This document shows, piece after piece, positions 7,924-15,157 of a stretch of 16,973 nucleotides of DNA. Origin of the DNA: JBOGFI01 sp050743365. GTDB taxonomy: Bacteria > Actinomycetota > Acidimicrobiia > IMCC26256 > JACDBD01. Made by a program: the position numbers and the translations under genes. A model generated the notes under the pieces. It made no database searches, had not been told where the DNA came from, and saw nothing but the letters and a program-made list of their open reading frames with translations. The stretch lies in NCBI GenBank assembly GCA_050743365.1, contig JBOGFI010000020.1, forward strand, positions 1-16,973, read 5' to 3'. How positions within the stretch are numbered: position 1 is the stretch's first letter; each line of letters opens with the position of its first letter.

Positions 7924-9165
7924 ATGAGAGCCCTCCTCTACGGCGTCAGGCCGGATCCGCAGCCTCCGCCCGAGGAGGACAACCCGCTCCTCGCGGGCCT
8001 GGCGTCGACACCGATGAAGCTCGTCGATATCGACGATCCGGGGTTCCTGCTCCCGGACTGGGTCGTGACCCGCCCCCGCATGACCGGGATCTGCGGGTCC
8101 GACTCCAAGCAGGTGTTCATGGACTGGGGCGAGGCGGTGGCGTCGCCCGACAACCCGATGAAGGGGTTCTTCTCGCTACCCCAGGTGCTGGGGCACGAGG
8201 TGGTGGCAGACGTGGTTGCGCTCGGGCCCGAAGCCGAGGGCCTCGAGGTCGGCGACCGCGTCGTGCTGAACCCGTGGCTGTCGTGTGGGCCGCGCGGTGT
8301 CGACCCGATCTGTCCCCCGTGCGATGCGGGCGACCTCAGCCTGTGCTGGAGCTTCGGGGTGGGGCCGATCGCGCCGGGGATCCACACCGGCACGTCACGC
8401 GACGCCAGCGGCGGCTACGCCGAGCTGATGCCGGCCCACGACTCGATGCTGTTCAAGGTGCCCGAGTCGGTGCCCGACGAGCTCGCCGTGTTCGCCGACC
8501 CGTTCGCGGTGTCACTGCACTGCGTGACGCGGCACCCGCCCCCGTCCGGCGGGAAGGTGATGGTCTACGGGGCGGGCGCGCTGGGGACGTGCGCCAACGC
8601 GATCCTGCACGCGCTGTATCCCGATGTGGAGGTGCTGGTGGTGGCGCGGTTCGAAGCGCAGGCCGAGATGGCGCGCAAGCTCGGCGCCACCGTCATCGGC
8701 CACGAGCCGGCGCTCGAGGTCATCGAGGAGGCCACGGCCTGGTCGAGCGGCACGCTCGCGCCCGCCGACGGGCTGCCGATGGCCTACCCGGGCGGGATCG
8801 ACGTCGTCTACGACACGATCGGGAAGAGGGAGACCTTCGAGGTGGGCAGCCGGGTGCTGAAGGCGCGGGGGACGCTCGTAAAGGCGGGCGTGCACGGACC
8901 GACCATGTGGGAGGACACGCCGCTGTACTTCAAGGAGCTGTCGATGGTGGGCTCGAACGCGTTCGGCTTCGAGGAGGTCGACGGCGTACGCAAGCATGGC
9001 ATCGAGCACTACCTCGACCTCGTGGCCGACGGTCGCATCGATCTCACCGGGATGCTCACGCACACCTTCGAGCTGGACGATTGGCGTGACGCGTTCGGCA
9101 CGCTCGCGACCCAGGACCGCACTGGCGCGATCAAGGTGGCGTTCGACTTCAGCTCGTCGCCCTGA
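7924..9165 (+). CDS. Zinc-dependent medium-chain alcohol dehydrogenase
   Basis: The 413-residue protein is a medium-chain dehydrogenase/reductase. Catalytic zinc ligands are C57 (TGICGSD) and H91-E92 (GHEV). Four further cysteines at C121, C130, C133 and C141 form the structural zinc lobe, with eight residues between the first two instead of the usual two. The Rossmann glycine motif is GAGALG (216-221) in MVYGAGALGTCA. Family members oxidise alcohols or polyols with NAD(P); the substrate is not readable. N-terminal residues 12-30 form a proline/glutamate-rich extension absent from classical alcohol dehydrogenases. The gene follows divergent secreted paralogue B. Its 3' end overlaps the converging thioesterase-like gene by 17 bases. 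Confidence 0.9.
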   Translation: MRALLYGVRPDPQPPPEEDNPLLAGLASTPMKLVDIDDPGFLLPDWVVTRPRMTGICGSDSKQVFMDWGEAVASPDNPMKGFFSLPQVLGHEVVADVVALGPEAEGLEVGDRVVLNPWLSCGPRGVDPICPPCDAGDLSLCWSFGVGPIAPGIHTGTSRDASGGYAELMPAHDSMLFKVPESVPDELAVFADPFAVSLHCVTRHPPPSGGKVMVYGAGALGTCANAILHALYPDVEVLVVARFEAQAEMARKLGATVIGHEPALEVIEEATAWSSGTLAPADGLPMAYPGGIDVVYDTIGKRETFEVGSRVLKARGTLVKAGVHGPTMWEDTPLYFKELSMVGSNAFGFEEVDGVRKHGIEHYLDLVADGRIDLTGMLTHTFELDDWRDAFGTLATQDRTGAIKVAFDFSSSP

Positions 9166-9964
9166 CGGTTGCGCTCGCGGTGCGTCGATCTCCGGAGCCT
9201 CGATCGCAGACGTCGATGCGCATCGCGCGGCCGCCGTCTGAGCCCTGGATCAGTCGAACACGAGATTCCATCGGGCCGGTCCGACCAGGCTGGAGGAAGT
9301 GAAGAACCGTGTCCCCCGGCACCGCCTCCTGGGCTGCTGCGTCAGCGCCGGCTTCGATCAGCATGGCAGTGGCCCCGCCGTGGACTATGCCCCACGGGTT
9401 CCTTACGTCGTCGGTGACGTCCATGCGAACGGCGGCGTCGTAGCCGGCGGGCGGGTCGACCTCGCGGATGCCGAGGGCGTCGCGGAGCGTTCCTTCAATC
9501 TCGGGGAGTGGTCCGGGGTCGATGTTCACCGGGCGCGGCGGCATCGGCATGCCTTCGGGCGGGTCGAGCGCGGCGGAGGTGAGCACCGCCTCCCCCACCA
9601 ATGCGTCGGCGTGGCCGTCGTCGCGGAGCTCGATCTGAGTAACCACACCGTTCCGGCCCCGGCGGAGCACGCGCGCTCTGCCCCAGATCCGGCCGACGTG
9701 GTCGAGCCGGGCGACCCGCAACATCAGGTTCGTCGACACCACCCAGCGCGGCAGCACCGCCAAGCCTCCGCACAACCCGCCGAGACCGTCGGCGAGTGTG
9801 AGCAGCGCGCCGGTAGCCATGCCGCCGGCCGGTCCGCGCACGGCGCCGCGCACCGGCGCGAAGCCCTCGATGACCGGGCTACCGGTGCCGTCGTCGACCT
9901 CCCACAGCGTCATCCCGATGTAGCGACCGAACGACCGGCCCCGCTCGAACTCGTTCCCGCTCAT
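9149..9964 (-). CDS. Double-hotdog thioesterase-like protein A
   Basis: The 271-residue product contains two hotdog-fold halves, about 15-135 and 155-270. The second half keeps the PaaI/4HBT-type active pattern: N189, HGG (195-197) and E204 in NPWGIVHGGATAMLIEAG. The first half has the same helix (GPAGGMATGALLTLADG, 44-60), with Ala in place of the histidine but D59 kept. Such proteins usually hydrolyse acyl-CoA thioesters, so a role in CoA-ester turnover is likely; the substrate is unknown. The start is ATG 9964, overlapping the stop of protein B as ATGA, so the two are translationally coupled. The frame is open further upstream but overlaps protein B there. The last 17 bases overlap the convergent dehydrogenase gene. 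Confidence 0.8.
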   Translation of the reverse strand: MSGNEFERGRSFGRYIGMTLWEVDDGTGSPVIEGFAPVRGAVRGPAGGMATGALLTLADGLGGLCGGLAVLPRWVVSTNLMLRVARLDHVGRIWGRARVLRRGRNGVVTQIELRDDGHADALVGEAVLTSAALDPPEGMPMPPRPVNIDPGPLPEIEGTLRDALGIREVDPPAGYDAAVRMDVTDDVRNPWGIVHGGATAMLIEAGADAAAQEAVPGDTVLHFLQPGRTGPMESRVRLIQGSDGGRAMRIDVCDRGSGDRRTASATVRATS

Positions 9965-10791
9965 CCGACGCACGCCACCGTCGCCCAGGTGGTCAGCAGA
10001 TCGTCGGCGCCGGCGTCGACGATCTCCACTCGTGCGGCGCCCTCGGACGGCGACGATCGCAGCACGGTCGTGGCGGTTCGCAGGGGTCCGACCTTGCCCA
10101 GCTCGAGGTACGTGAGATGGAGGTCGATGGCCTCGACCGGCACGCCGCACGCCTCCGTCAACGCCGTCTCGGCCGCGGCGCCGGCCACCGCGCCGAAGGC
10201 ACCGCCCTGCACGGCTCGGAAGCTGTTCAGAACGAAGTCGCCAATCGGTAACTCCACCACACCACCAGGCCCATCGATCACCTCGAGCCCGAGCTCCTGG
10301 TGCAGGTGGCCATGGAAGCCGGAGGCGGGCAGGGCCATCGTCATGCGCGTCACGGTGCTCGTGTCCCGCTCCCACACCGGCGCCTCCACCGCCCGTTCCA
10401 CCACGGAGAACGTCATCGTCGCCAGGCCGCGGGCTGCGCCGCCCGGCACGTCGAACAGCTCGACCTCGAGCACGACCGTGGTCCGGCCGGCGCGGGCAAC
10501 GTGTCCGCGGCCCTCGACCGCGTCACGGGCAGGTCCGGGGAGCAGGTGCAGCGTCAGGTCGGCCGTGGCAATCCAGTTGGGGAGCACCGCCGGGATCGCC
10601 ATGCCGCCGCCGAGCGCGTCGACCAGCGTCGTGACCGCGCCGAGGTCAGGCGTGCCCGACGGGGTCTGCACCTCGGGCGTCATCGGGATCCACGCCGTGC
10701 TGGTGCCGTCGGGGCGGTGCTCCGCCTCCAGGCGCAGCTCGCGCAGCAGATGACGCTCGGGCGGGTACGTCCAGGTCTCGGTCTCCCTCAC
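9961..10791 (-). CDS. Double-hotdog thioesterase-like protein B
   Basis: The 276-residue product is another tandem hotdog protein, acyl-CoA thioesterase-like. The halves span about 10-135 and 155-275. Hotdog helix motifs are GAVTTLVDALGGG (51-63, with D58) and LNSFRAVQGGAFGAVAGA (188-205). In the latter the usual HGG is QGG, with N189 and E208 retained. Neither half shows a complete histidine motif, so its catalytic power is doubtful unless it pairs with protein A. The start is GTG 10791, with no Shine-Dalgarno sequence; a TAGGTT box ends 8 bases upstream. It follows the methyltransferase stop by 11 bases, so it may be in one operon or have its own start point. Confidence 0.75.
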   Translation of the reverse strand: MRETETWTYPPERHLLRELRLEAEHRPDGTSTAWIPMTPEVQTPSGTPDLGAVTTLVDALGGGMAIPAVLPNWIATADLTLHLLPGPARDAVEGRGHVARAGRTTVVLEVELFDVPGGAARGLATMTFSVVERAVEAPVWERDTSTVTRMTMALPASGFHGHLHQELGLEVIDGPGGVVELPIGDFVLNSFRAVQGGAFGAVAGAAAETALTEACGVPVEAIDLHLTYLELGKVGPLRTATTVLRSSPSEGAARVEIVDAGADDLLTTWATVACVG

Positions 10792-10799
10792 GGGCGCAG

Positions 10800-10805
10800 A
10801 ACCTA
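10800..10805 (-). promoter_or_regulatory. Putative internal -10 box (TAGGTT) before protein B
   Basis: The minus strand reads TAGGTT, then 8 bases, then GTG 10791. The first three bases are also the methyltransferase stop codon. It would allow leaderless expression of the thioesterase pair independent of the upstream gene. Confidence 0.3.
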
Positions 10806-11585
10806 GGCGCGCGGCGCGATCAGCACCCCGGTCGTGTAGCCGATGGTGACCGTGCCGCCCAGGCCATCGATGACCTCGGCGACGCCGTCGTGCAACCGCG
10901 TTCGGGCGTCATTGGGCAGCATGCGATGGTCGGAGTGGGTGCCCAACAGGTCGACGTACGTGGCCGCGGTGTAGAGCTTCTCCCACGGGTATCGACGCAC
11001 GACCACGTCCCCGAAGAGCGGCGACTCCGCCAGCCGCTCGCGGATCACCTCTCCCACCCGCTGCTTCAGCGGTTCCTTGACGAGATCGGGCGCAAACCGC
11101 TGGTAGACCTCGTCGAAGACGACGTCGATGTTGGTCGGGCGCTCGCGCTCCCAGTTCCAGAACAACGCGACCCCGCCACCCGGCCGGAGCGCGTCGTGGG
11201 CCTTGGGCAGCCCGACGTCCTCGGGCACCCAGTGCCACGCCTGGGCCGCGGTCACGAGGTCGAAGCCTTCCGACTCGAGCTCCCAGTCCTCGAAGTCGGT
11301 CGTCTCGATCGTGACGTTCCCGCGCTCCGAGAAGTTGCGACGCGCGATCGCGGCCATCCCCTCGCTGGGCTCGAGGCACACCACCTCGTAGCCGGCGTCG
11401 GCCCACAGCGGCGTCGCCTTTCCCGTTCCGGTTCCCACCTCGAGCACCCGCGCCCGTTCCGGTAGCCCCAGGATCTCGGCCACGTCGCCGACGAGCTCGC
11501 GCGGGTAGCTCGGCCGAGCGCGGTCGTAGCGCTCGGCGACCTCGCCGAAGACGAGCCGCTGCTCCCGGGGCTGGGACGACGTCAC
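10803..11585 (-). CDS. Class I SAM-dependent methyltransferase
   Basis: The 260-residue protein has the Rossmann-type methyltransferase core. Motif I is VLEVGTGTGKAT (47-58), the acidic residue ending strand 2 is E72 in VVCLEPSEGM, and motif II includes D97. VTAAQAWHWV (111-120) and LRPGGG (133-138) follow, as in the UbiE/methyltransf_11-type group. The N-terminal FGEVAERYDRARPSYP (13-28) is typical of this family. Neither acceptor molecule nor pathway can be read from the sequence. The start is GTG 11585, with no Shine-Dalgarno sequence and a TAGGAT box 6 bases upstream. Its promoter region overlaps, head to head, the LexA-box promoter of the DUF222/HNH gene, so damage-linked control is possible. 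Confidence 0.85.
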   Translation of the reverse strand: MTSSQPREQRLVFGEVAERYDRARPSYPRELVGDVAEILGLPERARVLEVGTGTGKATPLWADAGYEVVCLEPSEGMAAIARRNFSERGNVTIETTDFEDWELESEGFDLVTAAQAWHWVPEDVGLPKAHDALRPGGGVALFWNWERERPTNIDVVFDEVYQRFAPDLVKEPLKQRVGEVIRERLAESPLFGDVVVRRYPWEKLYTAATYVDLLGTHSDHRMLPNDARTRLHDGVAEVIDGLGGTVTIGYTTGVLIAPRA

Positions 11586-11591
11586 GGCGGA

Positions 11592-11597
11592 ATCCTA
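11592..11597 (-). promoter_or_regulatory. Putative -10 box (TAGGAT) of the methyltransferase gene
   Basis: The minus strand reads TAGGAT, then 6 bases, then GTG 11585. With a 17-base spacer the -35 would be TTCGCC (11620-11615), a weak match that falls partly inside the LexA box. Confidence 0.4.
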
Positions 11598-11608
11598 GGC
11601 AATTGGCC

Positions 11609-11637
11609 TTGACAGGCGAACACCTGTTCGATACACT
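11609..11637 (+). promoter_or_regulatory. Consensus sigma-70-type promoter of the DUF222/HNH gene
   Basis: TTGACA (11609-11614), a 17-base spacer and TACACT (11632-11637) form a near-perfect housekeeping promoter, the strongest in the window. The predicted start point near 11644 gives a leader of about 55 bases, ending in a strong GGGAGGGGA ribosome binding site before GTG 11699. A LexA box fills the spacer. Confidence 0.75.
11617..11630. promoter_or_regulatory. LexA (SOS) box
   Basis: CGAACACCTGTTCG is a perfect 6-2-6 inverted repeat with the GAAC-N4-GTTC spacing of Gram-positive and mycobacterial SOS boxes. It lies wholly between the -35 and -10 boxes, the classical place for LexA repression. 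In Mycobacterium tuberculosis several DUF222/HNH (13E12 repeat) genes are known to carry LexA boxes, which supports this reading. Confidence 0.8.
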
Positions 11638-11698
11638 ACGAGCACACTTTCTTCAGCGGCTTCCCCCGGTCAGAGTCCGATCTCCTGGGAGGGGAGCC

Positions 11699-11752
11699 GT
11701 GTTCGCACGCGTCCGCGCCGCGATCGCCCAGCTCGAGGCGACTCGCGCACGC
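11699..11752 (+). pseudogene. Out-of-frame N-terminal segment of the DUF222/HNH gene
   Basis: GTG 11699 follows GGGAGGGGAGCC and encodes VFARVRAAIAQLEATRAR, the usual opening of DUF222 proteins. After about 11750 this frame loses resemblance, while the frame one base earlier (ACG at 11749) continues with TLDPACLDGRDAAALVEL and runs straight into the main ORF. A single missing base near 11741-11752 explains this. It is either a true frameshift or a sequence error. Confidence 0.6.
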
Positions 11753-11793
11753 TGGATCCGGCCTGTCTCGACGGGCGGGACGCCGCTGCGCTG

Positions 11794-12849
11794 GTGGAGC
11801 TGGCGGCTCGGGGGGAGCGGATCTGCGCCGCGATCAAGGCGCGCGGTGCGCGTCGGGTCGACGAGACGAAGGTGTGGCGCGACGGCGGGCATCGCAGCGC
11901 CGCCCACTGGGTCGCCCAGACGACCGGCGAGACGGTCGGGGCGGCGTGTCGCACTTTGGCGACCGTCCGGGCGCTCGACGAGCTGCCGACCACCGAGGAG
12001 GCGTTCCGCTCCGGGCGGCTCTCCGAGACCCAGGCGGCCGAGATCACCAGCGCCGCCGGCGCCGATCCCGCCGCCGAAGCCGGGCTGCTGGCGACGGCGG
12101 CGGAGCAGAGCGTGAAGGCCCTGCGTGACCGATGCCGGCAGGTGCGCGCCGGCGCCGAGGCCGACGACCACGCGTGGGCGCGGCGTCTCCACGAGACCCG
12201 CCGTGCGCACGAGTGGACGAATCCCGAGGGCGCCTACTGCTTCGCCGGCCAGATGGCACCTGACGCCGGTGCCCGACTCTCCTCCGCGTGGAACGCTCAC
12301 CTCGACCGCATCTTCAGAGAAGCGCGGCGCGCCGGCCGGCGCGAGCCCCGCGCCGCCTACGCCGCCGACGCGCTCCTCGCCGCCGTGACCGAAGGGCCGT
12401 GCAAGCCCACCGCGGTGCGCGTCACCGTCGACGCTGGCGCCCTCGCCCGCGGCCACACCGAGACCGGCGAGCGCTGCGAGATCACCGGCGTCGGCCCCGT
12501 CCCCGTCACGACGGCGCGCGCACTCCTCGACGACGCCCGCGTCAGCGTCATGGTCTGCGACGGCGACGACATCACGGCCGTCTCCAAGCCCACCCGTACC
12601 ATCCCCGCCAAGCTGCGCCGCGCGCTCGAAGCCCGCTACCCGACCTGCGGCGTCAAGACGTGCTCCAACGACCAGTTCCTCGAGATCGACCACGTCGTCG
12701 CGGTCGAGGACCACGGTCGCACCGAGCTCGCCAACCTGTGGCGGATCTGCCCCCACCACCACAAGCTCAAGACACATTGCGGCTGGCGGGTCGTCGGCAC
12801 CCCCGGCGACTGGGACCTCGTCCCACCCGACGACCCCGACCCGCCCTGA
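11794..12849 (+). CDS. DUF222/HNH endonuclease (13E12-type), apparent 5' frameshift
   Basis: The frame from GTG 11794 gives 351 residues, but DUF222 similarity extends upstream in this frame to about 11749 and then jumps to another frame with the real-looking start at 11699. DUF222 helices span about 1-230. The C-terminal HNH nuclease domain (about 275-335) has CGVKTC zinc-knuckle cysteines, LEIDH, the central Asn in ANLWRIC and HHHKLKTH, so the catalytic His-Asn-His set is intact. These nucleases are common, often multicopy, in actinobacteria; their targets are poorly known. A consensus promoter with a LexA box lies upstream, so SOS induction is expected. GTG 11794 itself has no ribosome binding site. 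If the frameshift is real, the gene is probably inactive or depends on internal initiation. Confidence 0.8.
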   Translation: MELAARGERICAAIKARGARRVDETKVWRDGGHRSAAHWVAQTTGETVGAACRTLATVRALDELPTTEEAFRSGRLSETQAAEITSAAGADPAAEAGLLATAAEQSVKALRDRCRQVRAGAEADDHAWARRLHETRRAHEWTNPEGAYCFAGQMAPDAGARLSSAWNAHLDRIFREARRAGRREPRAAYAADALLAAVTEGPCKPTAVRVTVDAGALARGHTETGERCEITGVGPVPVTTARALLDDARVSVMVCDGDDITAVSKPTRTIPAKLRRALEARYPTCGVKTCSNDQFLEIDHVVAVEDHGRTELANLWRICPHHHKLKTHCGWRVVGTPGDWDLVPPDDPDPP

Positions 12850-12869
12850 CGATGCCCCTTTCCCGAAGC

Positions 12870-15089
12870 TCAACCAGTGGCAGCGGGCCGGTCGCCGATC
12901 ACGCCGCCGGCACGGAGGCGGTCGAGCTCGTCGTCGGTGACGCCGAGCTCGCGCAGCACCTCGTCGTTGTGCTGACCCAGCGTGGGCGCGGGGCCGGGCC
13001 ACCACCCCGACGGTCCCGGCAACGAGAACCGCATCGGCCAGCCGGGGTACTCGTGCTCGCCCACGACCGGATGGTCGATCGTCTGGAAGAAGGCGCGCGC
13101 CCGCAGCTGAGGGTCGTCGAGCGTCGCGAACGCCGGCACCATCGCGGCCGCGGGAATGCCCTCGGCCAGCAGCTCCTTTGCCGCCTGCTCCGGGGAACGG
13201 GCCACGCACCAATCGGCGCGCTCCTTCGCCGACATCGGATCGCTCGCGCGGTCGACCGCCACCCACTGCTCGCCCTCGCCGTCGCACCGGTACACGCCAC
13301 CCTCCCCCCGGCGCGGAGCAACCTTGCCGTGGACGGAGAACTCGATCACCTGCTCGGCCGTCATCGACGCCGCCACCTCGATCATCGGCATCTCGACCAG
13401 CTGACCCTCCCCGGTGCGGTCGCGGTACTCGATCGCGGCCATGAGCGCGGTCGCGGTGTGCGTGCCGACGGCGGGGTCGACAAAGCCGCCAGGGATGATC
13501 GGCGGGCCGTCCTCGTACCCGGTCAGCCAGGCCATGCCCGAGAGCTGCTCCATCGTCTGGGCGAAGCCGGGCCGGTCGCGCCACGCGCCCGAGAGCCCGA
13601 ATGCGGGCAGGCGCAGGTAGATCACGTCGGGACGAAGGGCGCGCACCTCGTCGTACGAGAGGCCGAACCCGTCCATCACCCTCGGGGTGAAGTTCTCGAC
13701 CACGATGTCGGACCGCTCGATGAGGCGCTTGGCCAGTGCGAGCCCGTCGGGGTGGCCGAGGTCGAGGGTGATCCCCTTCTTCCCCAGATTGGTGGCGTGG
13801 AACAGCGCCGTCATCTCGAAGTAGCGCTCGTCGTGCTTGGGACGCACCGCCGAGCTGAAGCGGATGCCGTCGGGCCGCTGGATCGACTCGACCTTGATGA
13901 CCTCGGCGCCCATCGCGACGAGCCACGCGGTCGCCCACGGCCCCGACCAGAAGGCGGTGAAGTCGAGCACCTTGACACCGGCAAGGGGACGTTGCTCGAG
14001 CGACGCGCTTCCCTCGGCAAGAGACGACGGCCGCGCCGGCGCCGGCGGCGGCGGCGAGTCGCCCGAGTGCTCGCCGAGCCGGGGCGCCGCCGTCATCTGC
14101 CGGTCGGGCACGGCCGAGAACCGGAACGGCGCCCGCGGCCGGATCCAGGACTCCCCCGGCTGACGCACGAACACCTCGCGCGCCTGCGACTGCTCGAAGC
14201 GCGGCAGCAGCTCGCCGTTGCCGATGACCGCGGCGGGCACGCGCTCGGCTGCGCACAGTTCGACGACCTCCTCGGCGGTGTGGCTCATCGTGAACGCGTG
14301 CAGGAGCTCGTTGACCTCGGCCGCCCGCTTGAACCGGCCGATCATCGTCGTGAGCTCCTCGTCGGCGCGGAGGTCCTCGCGGCCCACGACCTTCAGCAGC
14401 GACAGCCATTGCGCCTTCGTGACGGTGGTGATGCCGACGTAGTTCCCATCCCGGCACGGCTCGTTGCCGGGGATCATGACCCAACGGAACGTGGCCAGCA
14501 TCCCGCCGGGGAAGCGGGAGAACAGCGTGGGGTACGTGACCATCGTCAGGTGCATGGCCTCGAACATCGACACGTCGACGGTCTCGCGCACCCCCGTCCG
14601 GAGTGCCCGGCGCCACCCGCTGACCGCGCCCAGGGCCGCGAACGCACCGGTGACGTACTCGCCGAGCCCCCCGGCCACTGTCAGGGGCGGCTTGTCCATG
14701 TGGCCGTGGTTCGACAGCGAGCCCGAACGGGCCTGGAGCACCTCCTCGGGCAGCGTGAGCGCCGAATCGGGCCCACCCCGCCCGAACGACGAGACCGACA
14801 CCGTCACCCGCGCCAGCTTCATGAGGCCCATCGACTCGAAGACCCCGGGCGTGAAGTCCTCGATCGCGACGTCGGCCGAGCCGACCCACGCCGCCGGCTC
14901 GTCGGTCACCACGCTGCGCTGCGAGGTGCGCAGGTACGCCCACAGCTCCGGCTTCACGCGCCGCAGCTCGTCGCCGGCGGGGGGCTCGAGCTTCACCACG
15001 TCGGCGCCGAGATCGGTCAGCAGCTTCGAGCAGTAGCCGGCGGCGATGCCGGTCGAGCAGTCGACGACCCGCAGTGCGTCGTAGATCAC
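12870..15089 (-). CDS. Fused two-domain class III CoA-transferase (CaiB/BaiF family)
   Basis: The 739-residue protein is two class III CoA-transferase domains in tandem (about 1-335 and 368-739), joined by a proline/alanine-rich linker (about 343-366). Class III enzymes move CoA between carboxylic acids through an aspartyl-CoA thioester. The C-terminal domain shows VDPAVGTHTA, placing D538 at the position of the catalytic Asp of formyl-CoA transferase, followed by YRDRTGEGQLVEMPM. In the N-terminal domain the same position is glutamate (E144 in GLGEYVTGAF), so it may be inactive or structural. Single-domain members are about 400 residues and act as interlocked dimers, so the fusion may mimic a dimer. 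The start is GTG 15089, with GGGGGAG upstream. It is divergent from the VOC gene. The carboxylic acid substrates are unknown. Confidence 0.9.
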   Translation of the reverse strand: MIYDALRVVDCSTGIAAGYCSKLLTDLGADVVKLEPPAGDELRRVKPELWAYLRTSQRSVVTDEPAAWVGSADVAIEDFTPGVFESMGLMKLARVTVSVSSFGRGGPDSALTLPEEVLQARSGSLSNHGHMDKPPLTVAGGLGEYVTGAFAALGAVSGWRRALRTGVRETVDVSMFEAMHLTMVTYPTLFSRFPGGMLATFRWVMIPGNEPCRDGNYVGITTVTKAQWLSLLKVVGREDLRADEELTTMIGRFKRAAEVNELLHAFTMSHTAEEVVELCAAERVPAAVIGNGELLPRFEQSQAREVFVRQPGESWIRPRAPFRFSAVPDRQMTAAPRLGEHSGDSPPPPAPARPSSLAEGSASLEQRPLAGVKVLDFTAFWSGPWATAWLVAMGAEVIKVESIQRPDGIRFSSAVRPKHDERYFEMTALFHATNLGKKGITLDLGHPDGLALAKRLIERSDIVVENFTPRVMDGFGLSYDEVRALRPDVIYLRLPAFGLSGAWRDRPGFAQTMEQLSGMAWLTGYEDGPPIIPGGFVDPAVGTHTATALMAAIEYRDRTGEGQLVEMPMIEVAASMTAEQVIEFSVHGKVAPRRGEGGVYRCDGEGEQWVAVDRASDPMSAKERADWCVARSPEQAAKELLAEGIPAAAMVPAFATLDDPQLRARAFFQTIDHPVVGEHEYPGWPMRFSLPGPSGWWPGPAPTLGQHNDEVLRELGVTDDELDRLRAGGVIGDRPAATG

Positions 15090-15157
15090 CGCTCCCCCTT
15101 CCGGTACGGCGCGGGGCGAGCGTACCTACACTCCGGGGCGCGGACCGGAGGTGATTG

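Noticed and set aside
8954..8965. CGAACGCGTTCG palindrome inside the dehydrogenase gene as a second LexA box
   Set aside because: GAAC and GTTC are separated by 2 bases rather than 4, and it lies deep in coding sequence.
11585..12849. Methyltransferase plus HNH nuclease as a restriction-modification system
   Set aside because: The methyltransferase has the UbiE/methyltransf_11-type layout of small-molecule enzymes, with no target-recognition domain and no DNA-methylase catalytic motif such as DPPY. The nuclease is a DUF222 type with its own LexA promoter.
12850..12869. Terminator between the converging HNH and CoA-transferase genes
   Set aside because: Only 20 bases with no inverted repeat or T-run.
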